NCBI GenBank assembly: GCA_004294135.1
Contig: RDZY01000014.1
Location: 21,458-85,457, forward strand
Direction of reading: 5' to 3'
Source: Sphingobacteriia bacterium
GTDB lineage: Bacteria; Bacteroidota; Bacteroidia; Chitinophagales; Chitinophagaceae
DNA length: 64,000 bases
The position numbers and the translations under genes are program-made. Numbering within the stretch: position 1 is the first letter of the stretch; the number at the start of each line of letters is the position of its first letter. Of this stretch, positions 54,375-63,701 are shown in pieces. Under the pieces are notes generated by a model. That model made no database searches. It saw only the letters and a program-made list of their open reading frames with translations, and had not been told where the DNA came from.

Positions 54375-55190
54375 TTAATTCAGCTTTTCAATTGGATTGT
54401 TAATACCTTTATTGGGCATTTTCTTTGATCCAGATCCAGCTAAATTTACGCCACTAATTTTAATATCCGAATAATCTTGTGAAACTCCTTGTTTTACATT
54501 TCCATTTTCATAAGCTTGCATCATTTTATTGAAATCGGCCTTATTGGTCTTTATACCAATGGTGGGAATATATATAAATGAAAGGGCTGATTTTAAAATA
54601 CTTTTTGCAATAAAACTTACTTGATCCTTACTGTCTTCTGCTTCTAGTATCAAACCGGGCAATCCATTTAACTTCCATGGTCCAGCATTTGCTGGTAGTT
54701 CAGCACTAAACCAAGCGGTGTAAACTCGCCCTTTAAAAGTAGTAGTAGCCATTTGACAAGTAAAGCCTAAAATTTTTTTTGTCTTTTCTTTGATTACCCA
54801 TTTAATCGGATCTAGTGGTTCGGCAATTAAATATTCATCTCTTTGAAATGGCACTTGCGTTACTAACTTTTTTTCTGAAAAAGAATAATAAAAATTTTCT
54901 CTTGTCGTGGGAACAACTACTCCCAGATTGATGCGCCCCCCTGTTGCGTCGGCATTTTCGAATGCTTTCTTCCTAACAGAATCTTGCTTAGCTTTTGTTT
55001 GACTGTAGTAATGGGTAATTGTTTTTGCAACAACCAATGCCATTTCTTCTGTGTGACGATAACCAGACACTGTGTCTCTTAAGTGTTCAAAGTTGTAGAT
55101 GATCTTTAATTGAATTTTTTCTTGAGCCTCGATTTTTGTATTTAACAAAAAACAGAAATATAAAAACAGGATGGATTTTATTGATTTCAT
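54375..55190 (-). CDS. GLPGLI-family protein
   Basis: 271 residues with a signal peptide (MKSIKSILFLYFCFLLNTKI). The family's name-giving motif is present in GPWKLNGLPGLILEAED, preceded by YTAWFSAELPANAG. GLPGLI proteins are periplasmic or surface beta-rich proteins of Bacteroidota, often beside an outer-membrane barrel gene as here. Their function is unknown. Confidence 0.92.
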   Translation of the reverse strand: MKSIKSILFLYFCFLLNTKIEAQEKIQLKIIYNFEHLRDTVSGYRHTEEMALVVAKTITHYYSQTKAKQDSVRKKAFENADATGGRINLGVVVPTTRENFYYSFSEKKLVTQVPFQRDEYLIAEPLDPIKWVIKEKTKKILGFTCQMATTTFKGRVYTAWFSAELPANAGPWKLNGLPGLILEAEDSKDQVSFIAKSILKSALSFIYIPTIGIKTNKADFNKMMQAYENGNVKQGVSQDYSDIKISGVNLAGSGSKKMPNKGINNPIEKLN

Positions 55191-55206
55191 AACTGAATTT
55201 TAAAGT

Positions 55207-55538
55207 GCTTACCAGATATTTTGATTAATAAATATACTAATTTTAATTTCTACTAATGAAAACAACCATGACTATCTGTATGGTCGTGGATAAATGCATC
55301 TGCGCCGGCTCCCAATGCTCCATAAGAGCAGGATCCACAACTGATGTTGAAAGATAGTTTTTGTCCGCATCTGTCGTATGCTTCAATATGTAAAGACCTA
55401 GAATAATGCATAGGTTTTGCATTTTTTGAATTACTGGTTGCACTTGTGGCATTTGCTGTTGTAAGCAATACAATTGTGCCAAGAATAAAGAGGATTTTTT
55501 TCATAATTTGTTTTTTAAATTGATAATATCTGGTAAGC
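55207..55538. repeat. Perfect 14-bp inverted repeat flanking the small secreted-protein gene
   Basis: GCTTACCAGATATT at 55207-55220 and its exact complement at 55525-55538 lie on the two sides of the 83-codon gene. One copy is 18 bases upstream of the GLPGLI start region, the other 21 bases upstream of the small gene's ATG. It may mark a mobile cassette or two sites for one regulator. Confidence 0.75.
55253..55504 (-). CDS. Small secreted Cys/His-rich protein
   Basis: 83 residues from ATG 55504. MKKILFILGTIVLLTTANATS is a signal peptide. The mature part has a CGQ and a SCGSCSYG motif and ends in HDHTDSHGCFH, four cysteines and five histidines in about 50 residues. That is rich in potential metal ligands or sites for disulfides or modification. 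It is 62 bases upstream of the GLPGLI gene on the same strand and is flanked by an inverted repeat. No family is recognised; a secreted metal-binding peptide, a peptide precursor and a surface ligand are all possible. Confidence 0.6.
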   Translation of the reverse strand: MKKILFILGTIVLLTTANATSATSNSKNAKPMHYSRSLHIEAYDRCGQKLSFNISCGSCSYGALGAGADAFIHDHTDSHGCFH

Positions 55539-55980
55539 GATTTTATTAAAGTTGATGGTTTAAGAGAGTTAAGGATATTCTAAATTGGTTATTATTAGCA
55601 TTGTTTTATTTAGTGAAATATTTTCAAAATAATATTTTGAAAGAAACCTTCATTTTTCTATTACAAAATCAACTAGTGAAATTTTAATGATAAAATTCGG
55701 AGTAAGAAATTTGCAGGTTATTATTATCAAACCGCTGTATGAGGTTAATCATACCAACAAATTCTATAATTTATAGCATTCTTGGATTTTATGGCTGTTT
55801 AGCCATATTTAGGAAATTGGTAGATGGATTTAAAAAATTTAAAATAATATTGGATGGAAATTATTGATTAATCACTTTTCAAAAATATTGGTAGATATTG
55901 ATAAAAAAAAGTACTTTTAATGAAAAATATATACTTTTAATAATATTATTTATACTTTTGATGTAAAAAATTTGAGAGCC
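55505..55980. other. Divergent intergenic region with three iterated TACTTTTRAT repeats
   Basis: About 475 AT-rich bases between the small secreted-protein gene (minus) and the XRE gene (plus). TACTTTT followed by RAT occurs at 55912, 55932 and 55953, 20 and 21 bases apart, so on one face of the helix. The last copy, TACTTTTG, matches the TAnnTTTG -7 box and lies 20 bases before the XRE ATG. The remaining 400 bases show nothing else recognisable. Confidence 0.55.
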
Positions 55981-56358
55981 ATGGATAAAATAGTTGAAAA
56001 AATTACGCAGCATCGCAATAAGAAGGGCTACACTTTCGAGAATATGGCAAATGAATTGCAAATTACTGCTGCAGCTTATAGAAAAATAGAAACAGGTGAA
56101 ACCAAACTTTCGGTAGAGAGACTATTTAAGATCGCTAAAATTTTAGAGAGCCCACTTACTGATTTTTTAGACTTAGATAAGGACTTATTGACACAGCATA
56201 ATCATGATAATGAAAATGTGTATCAACAAAAAATTGATAACTTTTATCAGGAAAATCAGGAAACTTATAAAGAACTGATTAAAGCCAAAGACGAACAAAT
56301 TAAACTGTTAAATGAACAAATTATTTTTTATCGGGAGAACAGTAAAATTAGTATTTAA
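55981..56358 (+). CDS. XRE-family helix-turn-helix regulator with coiled-coil tail
   Basis: 125 residues from ATG 55981; a TTG at 55972 is less likely. The XRE domain covers about 5-60 (GYTFENMANELQITAAAYRK, IETGETKLSVERLFKIAKIL). The rest is a Glu/Gln/Lys-rich coiled coil likely to dimerise it. It is divergent from the small peptide/GLPGLI/barrel genes and has repeated sites at its own promoter, so it may regulate itself and that operon. Confidence 0.85.
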   Translation: MDKIVEKITQHRNKKGYTFENMANELQITAAAYRKIETGETKLSVERLFKIAKILESPLTDFLDLDKDLLTQHNHDNENVYQQKIDNFYQENQETYKELIKAKDEQIKLLNEQIIFYRENSKISI

Positions 56359-56405
56359 AGGACTTAACTTTTCTATTACTAGAATGATATTTTTAGCTGC
56401 AATGT

Positions 56406-56717
56406 CTAATAAATAAGGTCTTCATAAGCCCCCTGAAGTTCGTTGTAACTGTGCTGGTCTTTTGCATTTTTTGCAGCCGCCATTCCTTGCTCATACCATT
56501 TTATGGCCAAGTCAACCTCGCCCTGCCTTTCTAATAATTTGGCCAAATGATAATAGGAACCTATATAATCGGGGAACTGGGAAAGAATATCATTGAATAA
56601 TAGCCTAGCGGATGCATCATCCCCCGCTTTAATATATTCAAGCGCCAAAGCATGGCGTAAAAAACAATCAGTAGGATTTGATACCAACATTTCTTTTATT
56701 CTAACAATTCTATCCAT
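56406..56717 (-). CDS. Small tetratricopeptide-repeat protein
   Basis: 103 residues, nearly all TPR helices (ALALEYIKAGDDASARLLFN, SYYHLAKLLERQGEVDLAIK). No signal peptide. Such small cytosolic TPR proteins are adaptors; no partner is evident. Confidence 0.85.
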   Translation of the reverse strand: MDRIVRIKEMLVSNPTDCFLRHALALEYIKAGDDASARLLFNDILSQFPDYIGSYYHLAKLLERQGEVDLAIKWYEQGMAAAKNAKDQHSYNELQGAYEDLIY

Positions 56718-56805
56718 ATTCCGAAGTTACGCTTTCAACATGAATGGTTAAAAATGAAGCATTGGCAACAGCTCAACCTTTTAAGAAAAAATATTATTAA
56801 TATAG

Positions 56806-56835
56806 TTTGCTAGTCTCGTTTACTCATTATATTTG
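56806..56835 (+). promoter_or_regulatory. Bacteroidota promoter of the etf operon
   Basis: TTTG (56806-56809), an 18-base spacer and TATATTTG (56828-56835) match the TTTG/TAnnTTTG promoter well, 43 bases before the etfB ATG. Confidence 0.6.
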
Positions 56836-56878
56836 CATTAGTTGCATAAACAACCATTAAAAGTTAAACCTCAAATAC

Positions 56879-57622
56879 ATGAAGATTTTAGTCTGTATAA
56901 GTAAAACCCCTGACACAACTTCAAAAATTGCTTTTACTGATGGCAATACCAAATTCGACGAAAGCGGTGTACAATGGATCATTAACCCTTACGATGAATG
57001 GTATTCACTGGTTAGAGCCATTGAATTAAAAGAGAAAGACGCAGCAGTATCAATTCACTTGATAACCATTGGCACTGCTGATTCCGAGCCCATCATCCGC
57101 AAAGCTTTGGCATTGGGTGGTGATGAAGCCATCAGGGTAAACAGCAACAGCAGTGACGCCTATTTTATTGCTACACAAATTGCAGAAATAGCCAAGCAGG
57201 GCGGGTATGACCTAATTTTTACGGGTAAAGAAACTATTGATTACAATGGTTCTTCCATCGGCGGAATGATTGCTGAATTAACCGATGCTCCCTATATTTC
57301 ATTGGCAACAAAATTTGAGTTAGCAGGAACAACTGCTACTATTACAAGAGAAGTTGACGGAGGTGAAGAAGTTGCAGAAGTTGATTTGCCATTGGTTGTA
57401 AGTTGTCAGAAAGGAGTAGCAGAACAGCGTATTCCAAATATGCGCGGCATTATGGCGGCTCGTACTAAACCGTTAAAAGTAGTAGAACCCATTGCTGCCG
57501 ATACACTTAGTTCCATCATTAGTTACGAGTTACCACCAGCCAAAGCAGGCGTAAAACTGGTTGCAGCAGATAATGTAAGCGAACTGGCTAGACTATTGCA
57601 TGAAGAAGCAAAAGTGATTTAA
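56879..57622 (+). CDS. etfB: Electron transfer flavoprotein beta subunit
   Basis: 247 residues. It begins MKILVCISKTPDTTSKIAF and shows NPYDEWYSLVRAIELKEKD, LALGGDEAIRV, FTGKETIDYNGSSIGGM and RGIMAARTKPL. It binds AMP and, with EtfA, carries electrons from acyl-CoA dehydrogenases to the quinone pool. Confidence 0.95.
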   Translation: MKILVCISKTPDTTSKIAFTDGNTKFDESGVQWIINPYDEWYSLVRAIELKEKDAAVSIHLITIGTADSEPIIRKALALGGDEAIRVNSNSSDAYFIATQIAEIAKQGGYDLIFTGKETIDYNGSSIGGMIAELTDAPYISLATKFELAGTTATITREVDGGEEVAEVDLPLVVSCQKGVAEQRIPNMRGIMAARTKPLKVVEPIAADTLSSIISYELPPAKAGVKLVAADNVSELARLLHEEAKVI

Positions 57623-57708
57623 TCATTTCAACGTGAATACCAGATTTAACCGCTTTAAATACTATAACTCAATCAACTTAATAACTTAATCAACCTTAAA
57701 TACTATTT

Positions 57709-58674
57709 ATGTCTGTTCTAATATTCATTGATCAAAGTGATGGTCACGTTAAAAAATCTTCACTTGAAGCCATTACTTATGGCGCTGATATTGCAAAACA
57801 ATTGGGCGTTGCTGCCGAAGGCATTGTATTGGGGACTGTAAGCGATGACCTCACCGCTCTAGGTAAGTACGGAATTAGCAAAGTTCACCAAGTAAACAAC
57901 AATGCCCTAAATCATGTTGATGCGCAACTCTATGCTAAAATAATTGCTGAAGCAGTTACGCTCAGTGGTGCTAAAGTATTGGTATTCTCACACAATCAAA
58001 CTGGCAAAGCAGTTGCGGCCAGGGTAGCGGCTCGTTTGAAGGCAGGTATCGTATCGGGCGCTTGTGCATTGCCAGATACCAGCAATGGTTTTGTGGTGAA
58101 AAAAACCGTTTTCTCTGGTAAAGCTTTTGCCAATATCAGCATACATTCTGATATTAAAGTAATTTCTCTGAACCCAAATAGTTACAAGACTATTGTTGGT
58201 GAAGGCACTGCTACCATTGCTGATTTAAATATAATAGTCGACCCTTCTCGCATAAAAGTAACCGCCATAAATAAGGTAAGTGGTGACGTTCCATTAACCG
58301 AAGCCGATATTGTGGTGAGTGGTGGAAGGGGACTAAAAGGTCCTGAAAATTGGGGGATACTTTTAGATCTAGCCAAAGAATTGGGTGCTGCTACCGCATG
58401 TAGCAGGCCAGTAGGCGATGCGCATTGGAGACCACACCACGAGCATGTGGGGCAAACAGGCGTACAAATTGCGCCCAACTTATACATTGCCATTGGTATT
58501 TCTGGCGCCATTCAACACCTTGCTGGTGTAAATAGAAGTAAAGTAATTGTAGTGATTAACAAAGATTCAGAAGCTCCTTTTTTCAAAGCCGCTGACTATG
58601 GTATTGTAGGTGATGCTTTTGAAGTAGTTCCACAATTAACCGCTGCCATTAAAAAGATGAAAGCATCGGTATAA
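57709..58674 (+). CDS. etfA: Electron transfer flavoprotein alpha subunit
   Basis: 321 residues. The FAD-binding C-terminal half has SGGRGLKGPENWGILLDLAK, ACSRPVGDAHWRPHHEHVGQ, TGVQIAPNLYIAIGISGAIQ and NKDSEAPFFKAADYGIVGD. It is 86 bases downstream of etfB in one operon and ends at a terminator hairpin. Confidence 0.96.
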   Translation: MSVLIFIDQSDGHVKKSSLEAITYGADIAKQLGVAAEGIVLGTVSDDLTALGKYGISKVHQVNNNALNHVDAQLYAKIIAEAVTLSGAKVLVFSHNQTGKAVAARVAARLKAGIVSGACALPDTSNGFVVKKTVFSGKAFANISIHSDIKVISLNPNSYKTIVGEGTATIADLNIIVDPSRIKVTAINKVSGDVPLTEADIVVSGGRGLKGPENWGILLDLAKELGAATACSRPVGDAHWRPHHEHVGQTGVQIAPNLYIAIGISGAIQHLAGVNRSKVIVVINKDSEAPFFKAADYGIVGDAFEVVPQLTAAIKKMKASV

Positions 58675-58731
58675 AATATCGCAATTGCTCATTTATAATA
58701 AGCAGATCTAATTAAAGGGTCTCGATTTTTT

Positions 58732-58784
58732 ATCAGCATACAAGCCTTTCATTTATTGATGGTATGTATGCTGATATTTTTTTG
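58732..58784 (+). terminator. Terminator of the etf operon
   Basis: ATCAGCATACA (58732-58742) pairs perfectly with TGTATGCTGAT (58765-58775) across a 22-base loop and is followed by a run of T. Confidence 0.65.
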
Positions 58785-58957
58785 AGTAATAAAAATCAAA
58801 TGGACTAACTTGCAACCCTGATGACTATCAATATGCACTTCTTGCACTTCAATTTAGATTTCCTTGACCATCCGGCGGGTGTACAATAATTTTTACCCCT
58901 TTCTCAACACAACACTTTAATACTACTCTCTTAATTCTAATTCACATAACCAACTAT

Positions 58958-60202
58958 ATGGATACTACCTTATTGTCGCCTAATACAGCATACTATCTTG
59001 AACTTGAAGAAAAGCACGGCGCGCACAATTATCATCCCCTACCTGTTGTACTTGAAAAAGGTGAAGGTGTTTTTTTATGGGATGTAGATGGCAAAAGATA
59101 CTATGATTTTTTAAGCGGTTATTCTGCTGTAAACCAAGGTCACTGCCACCCAGCCATTATAAATAGTCTTGTTGAACAAGCTGGCAAACTCACCCTTACG
59201 TCCCGTGCATTTCACAATAACTTATTGGGCAAATACGAACAATTCATTACCGAATATTTTGGATACGATAAAGTATTGCCCATGAATACTGGTGTTGAAG
59301 GTGGCGAAACCGCTATTAAATTAGCTAGGCGCTGGGCTTATGTAAAAAAAGGAGTGGAAGAAAATAAAGCTAAAATTATTTTCGCAGAAGGCAATTTCTG
59401 GGGAAGAACATTGGCTGCCATCTCCTCCTCTACTGATGCCAGCAGTTACCATAATTTCGGGCCTTTTATGCCAGGCTTTGAAAATATTCCTTACAATGAT
59501 ACCATTGCATTGGAAAAAGCTTTTCAAGATAAAAATGTAGCGGCTTTTATGGTTGAACCCATACAAGGTGAAGCAGGTGTAGTAATTCCTGATGAAGGTT
59601 ATTTGCAAAAAGTAAGAGCACTCTGCACCGCATACAATGTACTTTTTATTGCCGATGAAATACAGACGGGACTTGCTCGTACTGGTAAAATGCTGGCCTG
59701 TGATCACGAAAATATTCGTCCCGATATATTAATACTTGGAAAAGCACTTAGTGGTGGCGTTCTGCCTGTTTCCGCAGTACTTGCAGATGATTTTATTATG
59801 ATGAATATAAAGCCCGGTGAACACGGTTCTACCTATGGTGGCAACCCACTTGCTTGTGCTGTAGCCATCACTGCACTTACTGTTTTAAAGGAAGAAAAAA
59901 TGACGGAAAACGCAGCCGCAATGGGTATTTTATTTAGAAATGAACTGGCAAAACTCCATTCAACTTATATTAAAAGTATTCGCGGAAAAGGCTTGCTAAA
60001 CGCCATAGTAATCAATCACACCAATCCTGAAGCAGCTTGGGATCTTTGTTTGATTTTAAAAGAGAAAGGCCTATTAGCCAAACCAACCCATGGCGACAAG
60101 ATCCGTTTTGCACCACCGCTGGTAATTAGCAAAGAACAAATTTTAGCGTGCGTACAAATCATAGCATCCGCACTTAAAGAATTAGAAGCCGTTTCCGTAT
60201 AA
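58958..60202 (+). CDS. rocD: Ornithine aminotransferase
   Basis: 414 residues of the class III aminotransferases. [40 protein letters not shown] and [17 protein letters not shown] are typical of ornithine-delta-aminotransferase, with the PLP lysine in [14 protein letters not shown]. It interconverts ornithine and glutamate semialdehyde. No other arginine or proline genes are in view. Confidence 0.94.
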   Translation: MDTTLLSPNTAYYLELEEKHGAHNYHPLPVVLEKGEGVFLWDVDGKRYYDFLSGYSAVNQGHCHPAIINSLVEQAGKLTLTSRAFHNNLLGKYEQFITEYFGYDKVLPMNTGVEGGETAIKLARRWAYVKKGVEENKAKIIFAEGNFWGRTLAAISSSTDASSYHNFGPFMPGFENIPYNDTIALEKAFQDKNVAAFMVEPIQGEAGVVIPDEGYLQKVRALCTAYNVLFIADEIQTGLARTGKMLACDHENIRPDILILGKALSGGVLPVSAVLADDFIMMNIKPGEHGSTYGGNPLACAVAITALTVLKEEKMTENAAAMGILFRNELAKLHSTYIKSIRGKGLLNAIVINHTNPEAAWDLCLILKEKGLLAKPTHGDKIRFAPPLVISKEQILACVQIIASALKELEAVSV

Positions 60203-60217
60203 AACTGGTGTAAGCTG

Positions 60218-60619
60218 CTAGCTTTTAGGCTTCTCATTGTCCACTTGCATTTTTGGCAACAGTGCCATCATCATTACCAATATTGTAGCAGCAAGCAGGA
60301 TGAAAAACCCTGCTTGCTTTTTTGGACATTCACCTCCGTAGCAAGCCGTAATTATTAAATAATTGCGTATGGCCCAACACATTGCAAATGCAGCAATGAA
60401 TACGTTGATTCGCTTCGACCATATTTTCGGAATTAAAAAAAGCAACCCTGCAATTGAGCAGGTGTACACTATAAATAACCCTGGCTTGCCAAAGCGAGTA
60501 CCAGTGGTATCAAACCCTGTTATGGTTAGTCCATTTTGCTCAATAATAACCCAAGGCATAAAACAAGATCCGATGGCTATTATAGCAGCTATTAATCCGA
60601 TGGACTGAGAATATTTCAT
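60218..60619 (-). CDS. Small four-helix membrane protein, unknown
   Basis: 133 residues with four membrane helices (about 7-25, 48-65, 72-90, 102-122) and a CYGGECPKK loop. No family is recognised. It lies 78 bases downstream of the TsdA-like cytochrome gene on the same strand and could be cotranscribed. Confidence 0.65.
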   Translation of the reverse strand: MKYSQSIGLIAAIIAIGSCFMPWVIIEQNGLTITGFDTTGTRFGKPGLFIVYTCSIAGLLFLIPKIWSKRINVFIAAFAMCWAIRNYLIITACYGGECPKKQAGFFILLAATILVMMMALLPKMQVDNEKPKS

Positions 60620-60697
60620 ATGTTTTTTTTTACTGATTTTGATTACAAAGGTATACCCGAATTAAACATTTCCGCTGTCAACAAAATCTATATTAGC

Positions 60698-61690
60698 TTA
60701 TTGCATCTGCTTGAATGGCCCAAATTTGTGCTGCTGTTCAGAAAAACTATCTGCATAAGGTGCAAATGGATAGTCCACTGGCTTCTGTTTTATATCTGGC
60801 CAATCAGCTTTTACACGATCAAAATGCGGTCGCTTTTGAGATAAAACAAATGCGGCAATATCCCATGATTCATCATTACTAAGAACGGGCTTATTGTGCG
60901 TAGTTCCTTGTGGCATATTGCTTTTTATAAATTTTGCTAAATTACTGATCCGATACATTCCCGCCCCATCATTAAAACTATTCTGGCCCCATAATGGCGG
61001 ATAAACAAATTCACTTCTATCTGCATTTAAAAGCCCTTGTCCATTGCGCTGGTGACATCGCTGGCAGGTTGACATATATAATAACTTACCGCTTAGAGGA
61101 TCGGCAGCTCTGTCCATAAATGCAAGTGCTTTTAAGCCAGATCCAAATGCTTGTTCGCCTTTTGGAGTATTAGAACCAATATACTGAATATAGGCCAATA
61201 TGGCTTTCATTTCTCTGCTACTGGTATCTAAGGACTTTCCATTTAGGCTGCGTTCGAAGCAGTCGTTTACTCGCTTATAAATGGGCTCAACAGTTCCACT
61301 CCTTGCCCTAAATTTTGGATATATAGATGCCACTGACCCATAGTTCATACCAAATACTACTGTACCTGCGGCCAGGTGGCAATTCTGGCAATTCATGCCA
61401 TTACTAATCTGCTTTACAATTCCATTTGGCCCAAGATATTTAGCAGTATTGGCTATTAAATTTTTACCGTATACCAACTCTGCTTTATAGGCAGTATCAG
61501 CTACTTCATAAATATTGAGTGGATGCCAATATTTTTTTTGATAGAGGTAGTGGGGCAAACTAATCTTAAAATGATAAACCACTGTTGGCAATAGCAGTAC
61601 AAAAACAATTACTGAAAATACCAATACCATCAATCGCTTTTCAATTGATTTTTTTTTCTTGGGCGGCTCTCTCTTTTTTTCAGTTCCCAT
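60698..61690 (-). CDS. tsdA: Diheme cytochrome c, thiosulfate dehydrogenase TsdA-like
   Basis: 330 residues with one N-terminal membrane helix (about 20-40) and two heme motifs, CQNCH (101-105) and CQRCH (209-213). C144 in VNDCFERSLNGKSL matches the cysteine that ligates the first heme in TsdA. PPLWGQNSFNDGAGMYRISN, FIKSNMPQG and the C-terminal PYADSFSEQQHKFGPF are also characteristic. TsdA joins two thiosulfates to tetrathionate in the periplasm or runs the reverse reaction. It is followed upstream on the same strand by a TauE/SafE permease 26 bases away. Confidence 0.82.
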   Translation of the reverse strand: MGTEKKREPPKKKKSIEKRLMVLVFSVIVFVLLLPTVVYHFKISLPHYLYQKKYWHPLNIYEVADTAYKAELVYGKNLIANTAKYLGPNGIVKQISNGMNCQNCHLAAGTVVFGMNYGSVASIYPKFRARSGTVEPIYKRVNDCFERSLNGKSLDTSSREMKAILAYIQYIGSNTPKGEQAFGSGLKALAFMDRAADPLSGKLLYMSTCQRCHQRNGQGLLNADRSEFVYPPLWGQNSFNDGAGMYRISNLAKFIKSNMPQGTTHNKPVLSNDESWDIAAFVLSQKRPHFDRVKADWPDIKQKPVDYPFAPYADSFSEQQHKFGPFKQMQ

Positions 61691-61716
61691 AAATAATTAA
61701 TGAGGAAGTCGATTTT

Positions 61717-62517
61717 TTAATTAGAAAATAATTCTTTCACTAAAATATATATTCCCATTACCAACACAAAGCAGCCAAATCCTTTTTTTAGTTTTTCACC
61801 TGCAATTTTTTTGGAGAGCAGCATACCCACCAATATACCAACAATTGCAAATGAAGTAAATGGGATTAAGAGCGACCAGTCAATTAATTCCTCACCTTGT
61901 AAATCACCTAAAAAACCAATCAGTGATTTTGCAGCAATAATAAAAAGCGAAGTACCTACTGCCAGTTTCATTGGCATTTTTGCAAGTAATACCAGTGCAG
62001 GAATAATTAGAAACCCGCCACCTGCACCCACCAGTCCTGTTAAGATTCCAACCAAACTACCCTCTAATAAAATCATTGGATAATGATAAACAAGGGAAGT
62101 ATTTTCATCCATTATTTTATTATGATTGGGTCTGATCATACTGATAGAAACCAATATCATTACCACAGCAAATAAAAGCATCAATGCAATTGCCTTGGTG
62201 ATTTGTACAGTCCCAATCATGAACAATTCTTGAGGAATAAGGGGTACCAACCAAAAGCGTGTTGCATATACCGCAATAATAGAAGGGAGTCCAAAAATTA
62301 CAACCGTTTTAAAATCAACTTTCTGTTGAATTGCCGCTTGAATTCCTCCGACTAATGCCGTAGCCCCTACAATAAATAAAGAATAAGCAGTTGCCAATAC
62401 TGGGTCAACACCCATAATATACACAAGAATGGGAACCGTTAAAATAGAACCGCCGCTGCCAATCAATCCCAAAGAAATTCCTACCAACGCTGCCAATAGG
62501 TATCCAAGAATTTCCAT
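61717..62517 (-). CDS. TauE/SafE-family sulfite/sulfonate permease
   Basis: 266 residues, eight membrane helices in two halves. The repeated motifs GLIGSGGSILTVPILVYI and GLVGAGGGFLIIPALVLL are the TSUP family signatures. Members export or import sulfite, sulfoacetate or related anions. It is the first gene of a likely operon with the TsdA-like cytochrome, which supports a role in inorganic sulfur anions. Confidence 0.88.
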   Translation of the reverse strand: MEILGYLLAALVGISLGLIGSGGSILTVPILVYIMGVDPVLATAYSLFIVGATALVGGIQAAIQQKVDFKTVVIFGLPSIIAVYATRFWLVPLIPQELFMIGTVQITKAIALMLLFAVVMILVSISMIRPNHNKIMDENTSLVYHYPMILLEGSLVGILTGLVGAGGGFLIIPALVLLAKMPMKLAVGTSLFIIAAKSLIGFLGDLQGEELIDWSLLIPFTSFAIVGILVGMLLSKKIAGEKLKKGFGCFVLVMGIYILVKELFSN

Positions 62518-62590
62518 AAGGTTTATTTTTAAAATGCAACTGCATATTTGAATGGGGAAGCTTGTTTATCTATTGCCCTCAACATCAGTA

Positions 62591-62621
62591 AAAGGAAAGA
62601 CTACCAAATTGGTAGTCTTTC
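62591..62621 (-). terminator. Terminator of tRNA-Cys
   Basis: A hairpin with 13-bp arms (62595-62607 and 62609-62621; GAAAGACTACCAA and complement) follows the tRNA on the minus strand, then CCTTTT. Confidence 0.7.
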
Positions 62622-62624
62622 TGG

Positions 62625-62695
62625 AGGTCCCGAGCGGATTCGAACCGCTGTGGAAGCTTTTGCAGAGCTCTGCCTAGCCACTCGGCCACAGGACC
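62625..62695 (-). tRNA. tRNA-Cys (anticodon GCA)
   Basis: The reverse strand gives a 71-base tRNA: acceptor GGTCCTG with CGGGACC, anticodon loop CTGCAAA, T-loop GGTTCGAATCC and discriminator U, the cysteine identity base. CCA is encoded at 62624-62622. Confidence 0.95.
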
Positions 62696-62783
62696 ATTTT
62701 ACGGGAGGCAAAAATAGCGCAAACAAAGTAATTTTAAAATTCTAAATCAGAATTACCGAAATTTGTGGCTTATTTATGCCAAT

Positions 62784-63662
62784 ATGAACAGAATTCCTGA
62801 AAGTGAACTCATCATCAACGCACGTGGTGCCATTTATCACCTGAATTTGCGACCAGAAGAACTGGCTCAAACCATTATAACCGTGGGCGATCCAGATCGT
62901 GTACATGAAGTAAGCAAATATTTTGATACCATTGAAGGCAAATACAACCATCGGGAGTTTGTTACCCATACGGGGACTATTGGAAATACACGCCTATCCG
63001 TTGTTTCCACGGGTATTGGAACGGATAATATTGATATTGTATTAAATGAACTGGACGCTTTGGCCAATATTGACTTTGAGACCCGAATTGAAAAAGAAAT
63101 TAAAACGCGACTAAAAATTATTCGTGTTGGCACATCTGGTTCTCTACAGGCTGATATTCCAGTGGATAGTTTTGTAGCCAGCACCCACGGATTGGGTATC
63201 GACAACCTAATGAACTTTTATCGTCAAGACAATAATGAGGAAGAATATGCCATTGTAGAAGAATTTCGCAATCATACCCAATTAGGCCAATATATTGCCG
63301 CGCCTTATATTGCTTCTGCTGCACCCTCTCTTCAAAAAGACTTTGTAGAAGGGTTTCATCATGGCATTACCGTTACCTGTCCCGGTTTTTATGGCCCCCA
63401 AGGTAGGATACTTAGGCTGCCCTTACAATATCCAGATTTGGTAGACAGGCTACCTACTTATAGATATGGTAATCACCGAATTACCAATTTTGAGATGGAA
63501 ACGGCAGCCATCTATGGCCTTGGCAAATTGCTCAAACATTATTGCCTGAGTCTCAGCGCAATAGTAGCCAATAGGGTAGAGAAAGAATTCAGCAAGGATG
63601 GCGGCAAAGCCGTTGAGCAACTGATCGTAAAAACATTGGAAATATTGTGCGGGACTAAATAA
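62784..63662 (+). CDS. Nucleoside phosphorylase (uridine phosphorylase-like)
   Basis: 292 residues from ATG 62784. ITVGDPDRVHEVSKYFD and VVSTGIGTDNIDIVLNEL are phosphate and ribose site motifs; RVGTSGSLQADIPV and NFEMETAAIYGLGKLL give the conserved Met-Glu pair. The protein cleaves nucleosides with phosphate in salvage. The base is not settled by the sequence; uridine is most likely. Confidence 0.87.
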   Translation: MNRIPESELIINARGAIYHLNLRPEELAQTIITVGDPDRVHEVSKYFDTIEGKYNHREFVTHTGTIGNTRLSVVSTGIGTDNIDIVLNELDALANIDFETRIEKEIKTRLKIIRVGTSGSLQADIPVDSFVASTHGLGIDNLMNFYRQDNNEEEYAIVEEFRNHTQLGQYIAAPYIASAAPSLQKDFVEGFHHGITVTCPGFYGPQGRILRLPLQYPDLVDRLPTYRYGNHRITNFEMETAAIYGLGKLLKHYCLSLSAIVANRVEKEFSKDGGKAVEQLIVKTLEILCGTK

Positions 63663-63701
63663 TTATTTTTTTTATATAATAAAAAAGAATAATTTCGACA
63701 A

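Noticed and set aside
55243..55482. 79-codon minus frame
   Set aside because: Shifted frame inside the small secreted-protein gene, with no signal peptide or own start context.
62548..62745. Plus-strand reading frame of 65 codons
   Set aside because: Covers tRNA-Cys and its terminator in antisense.
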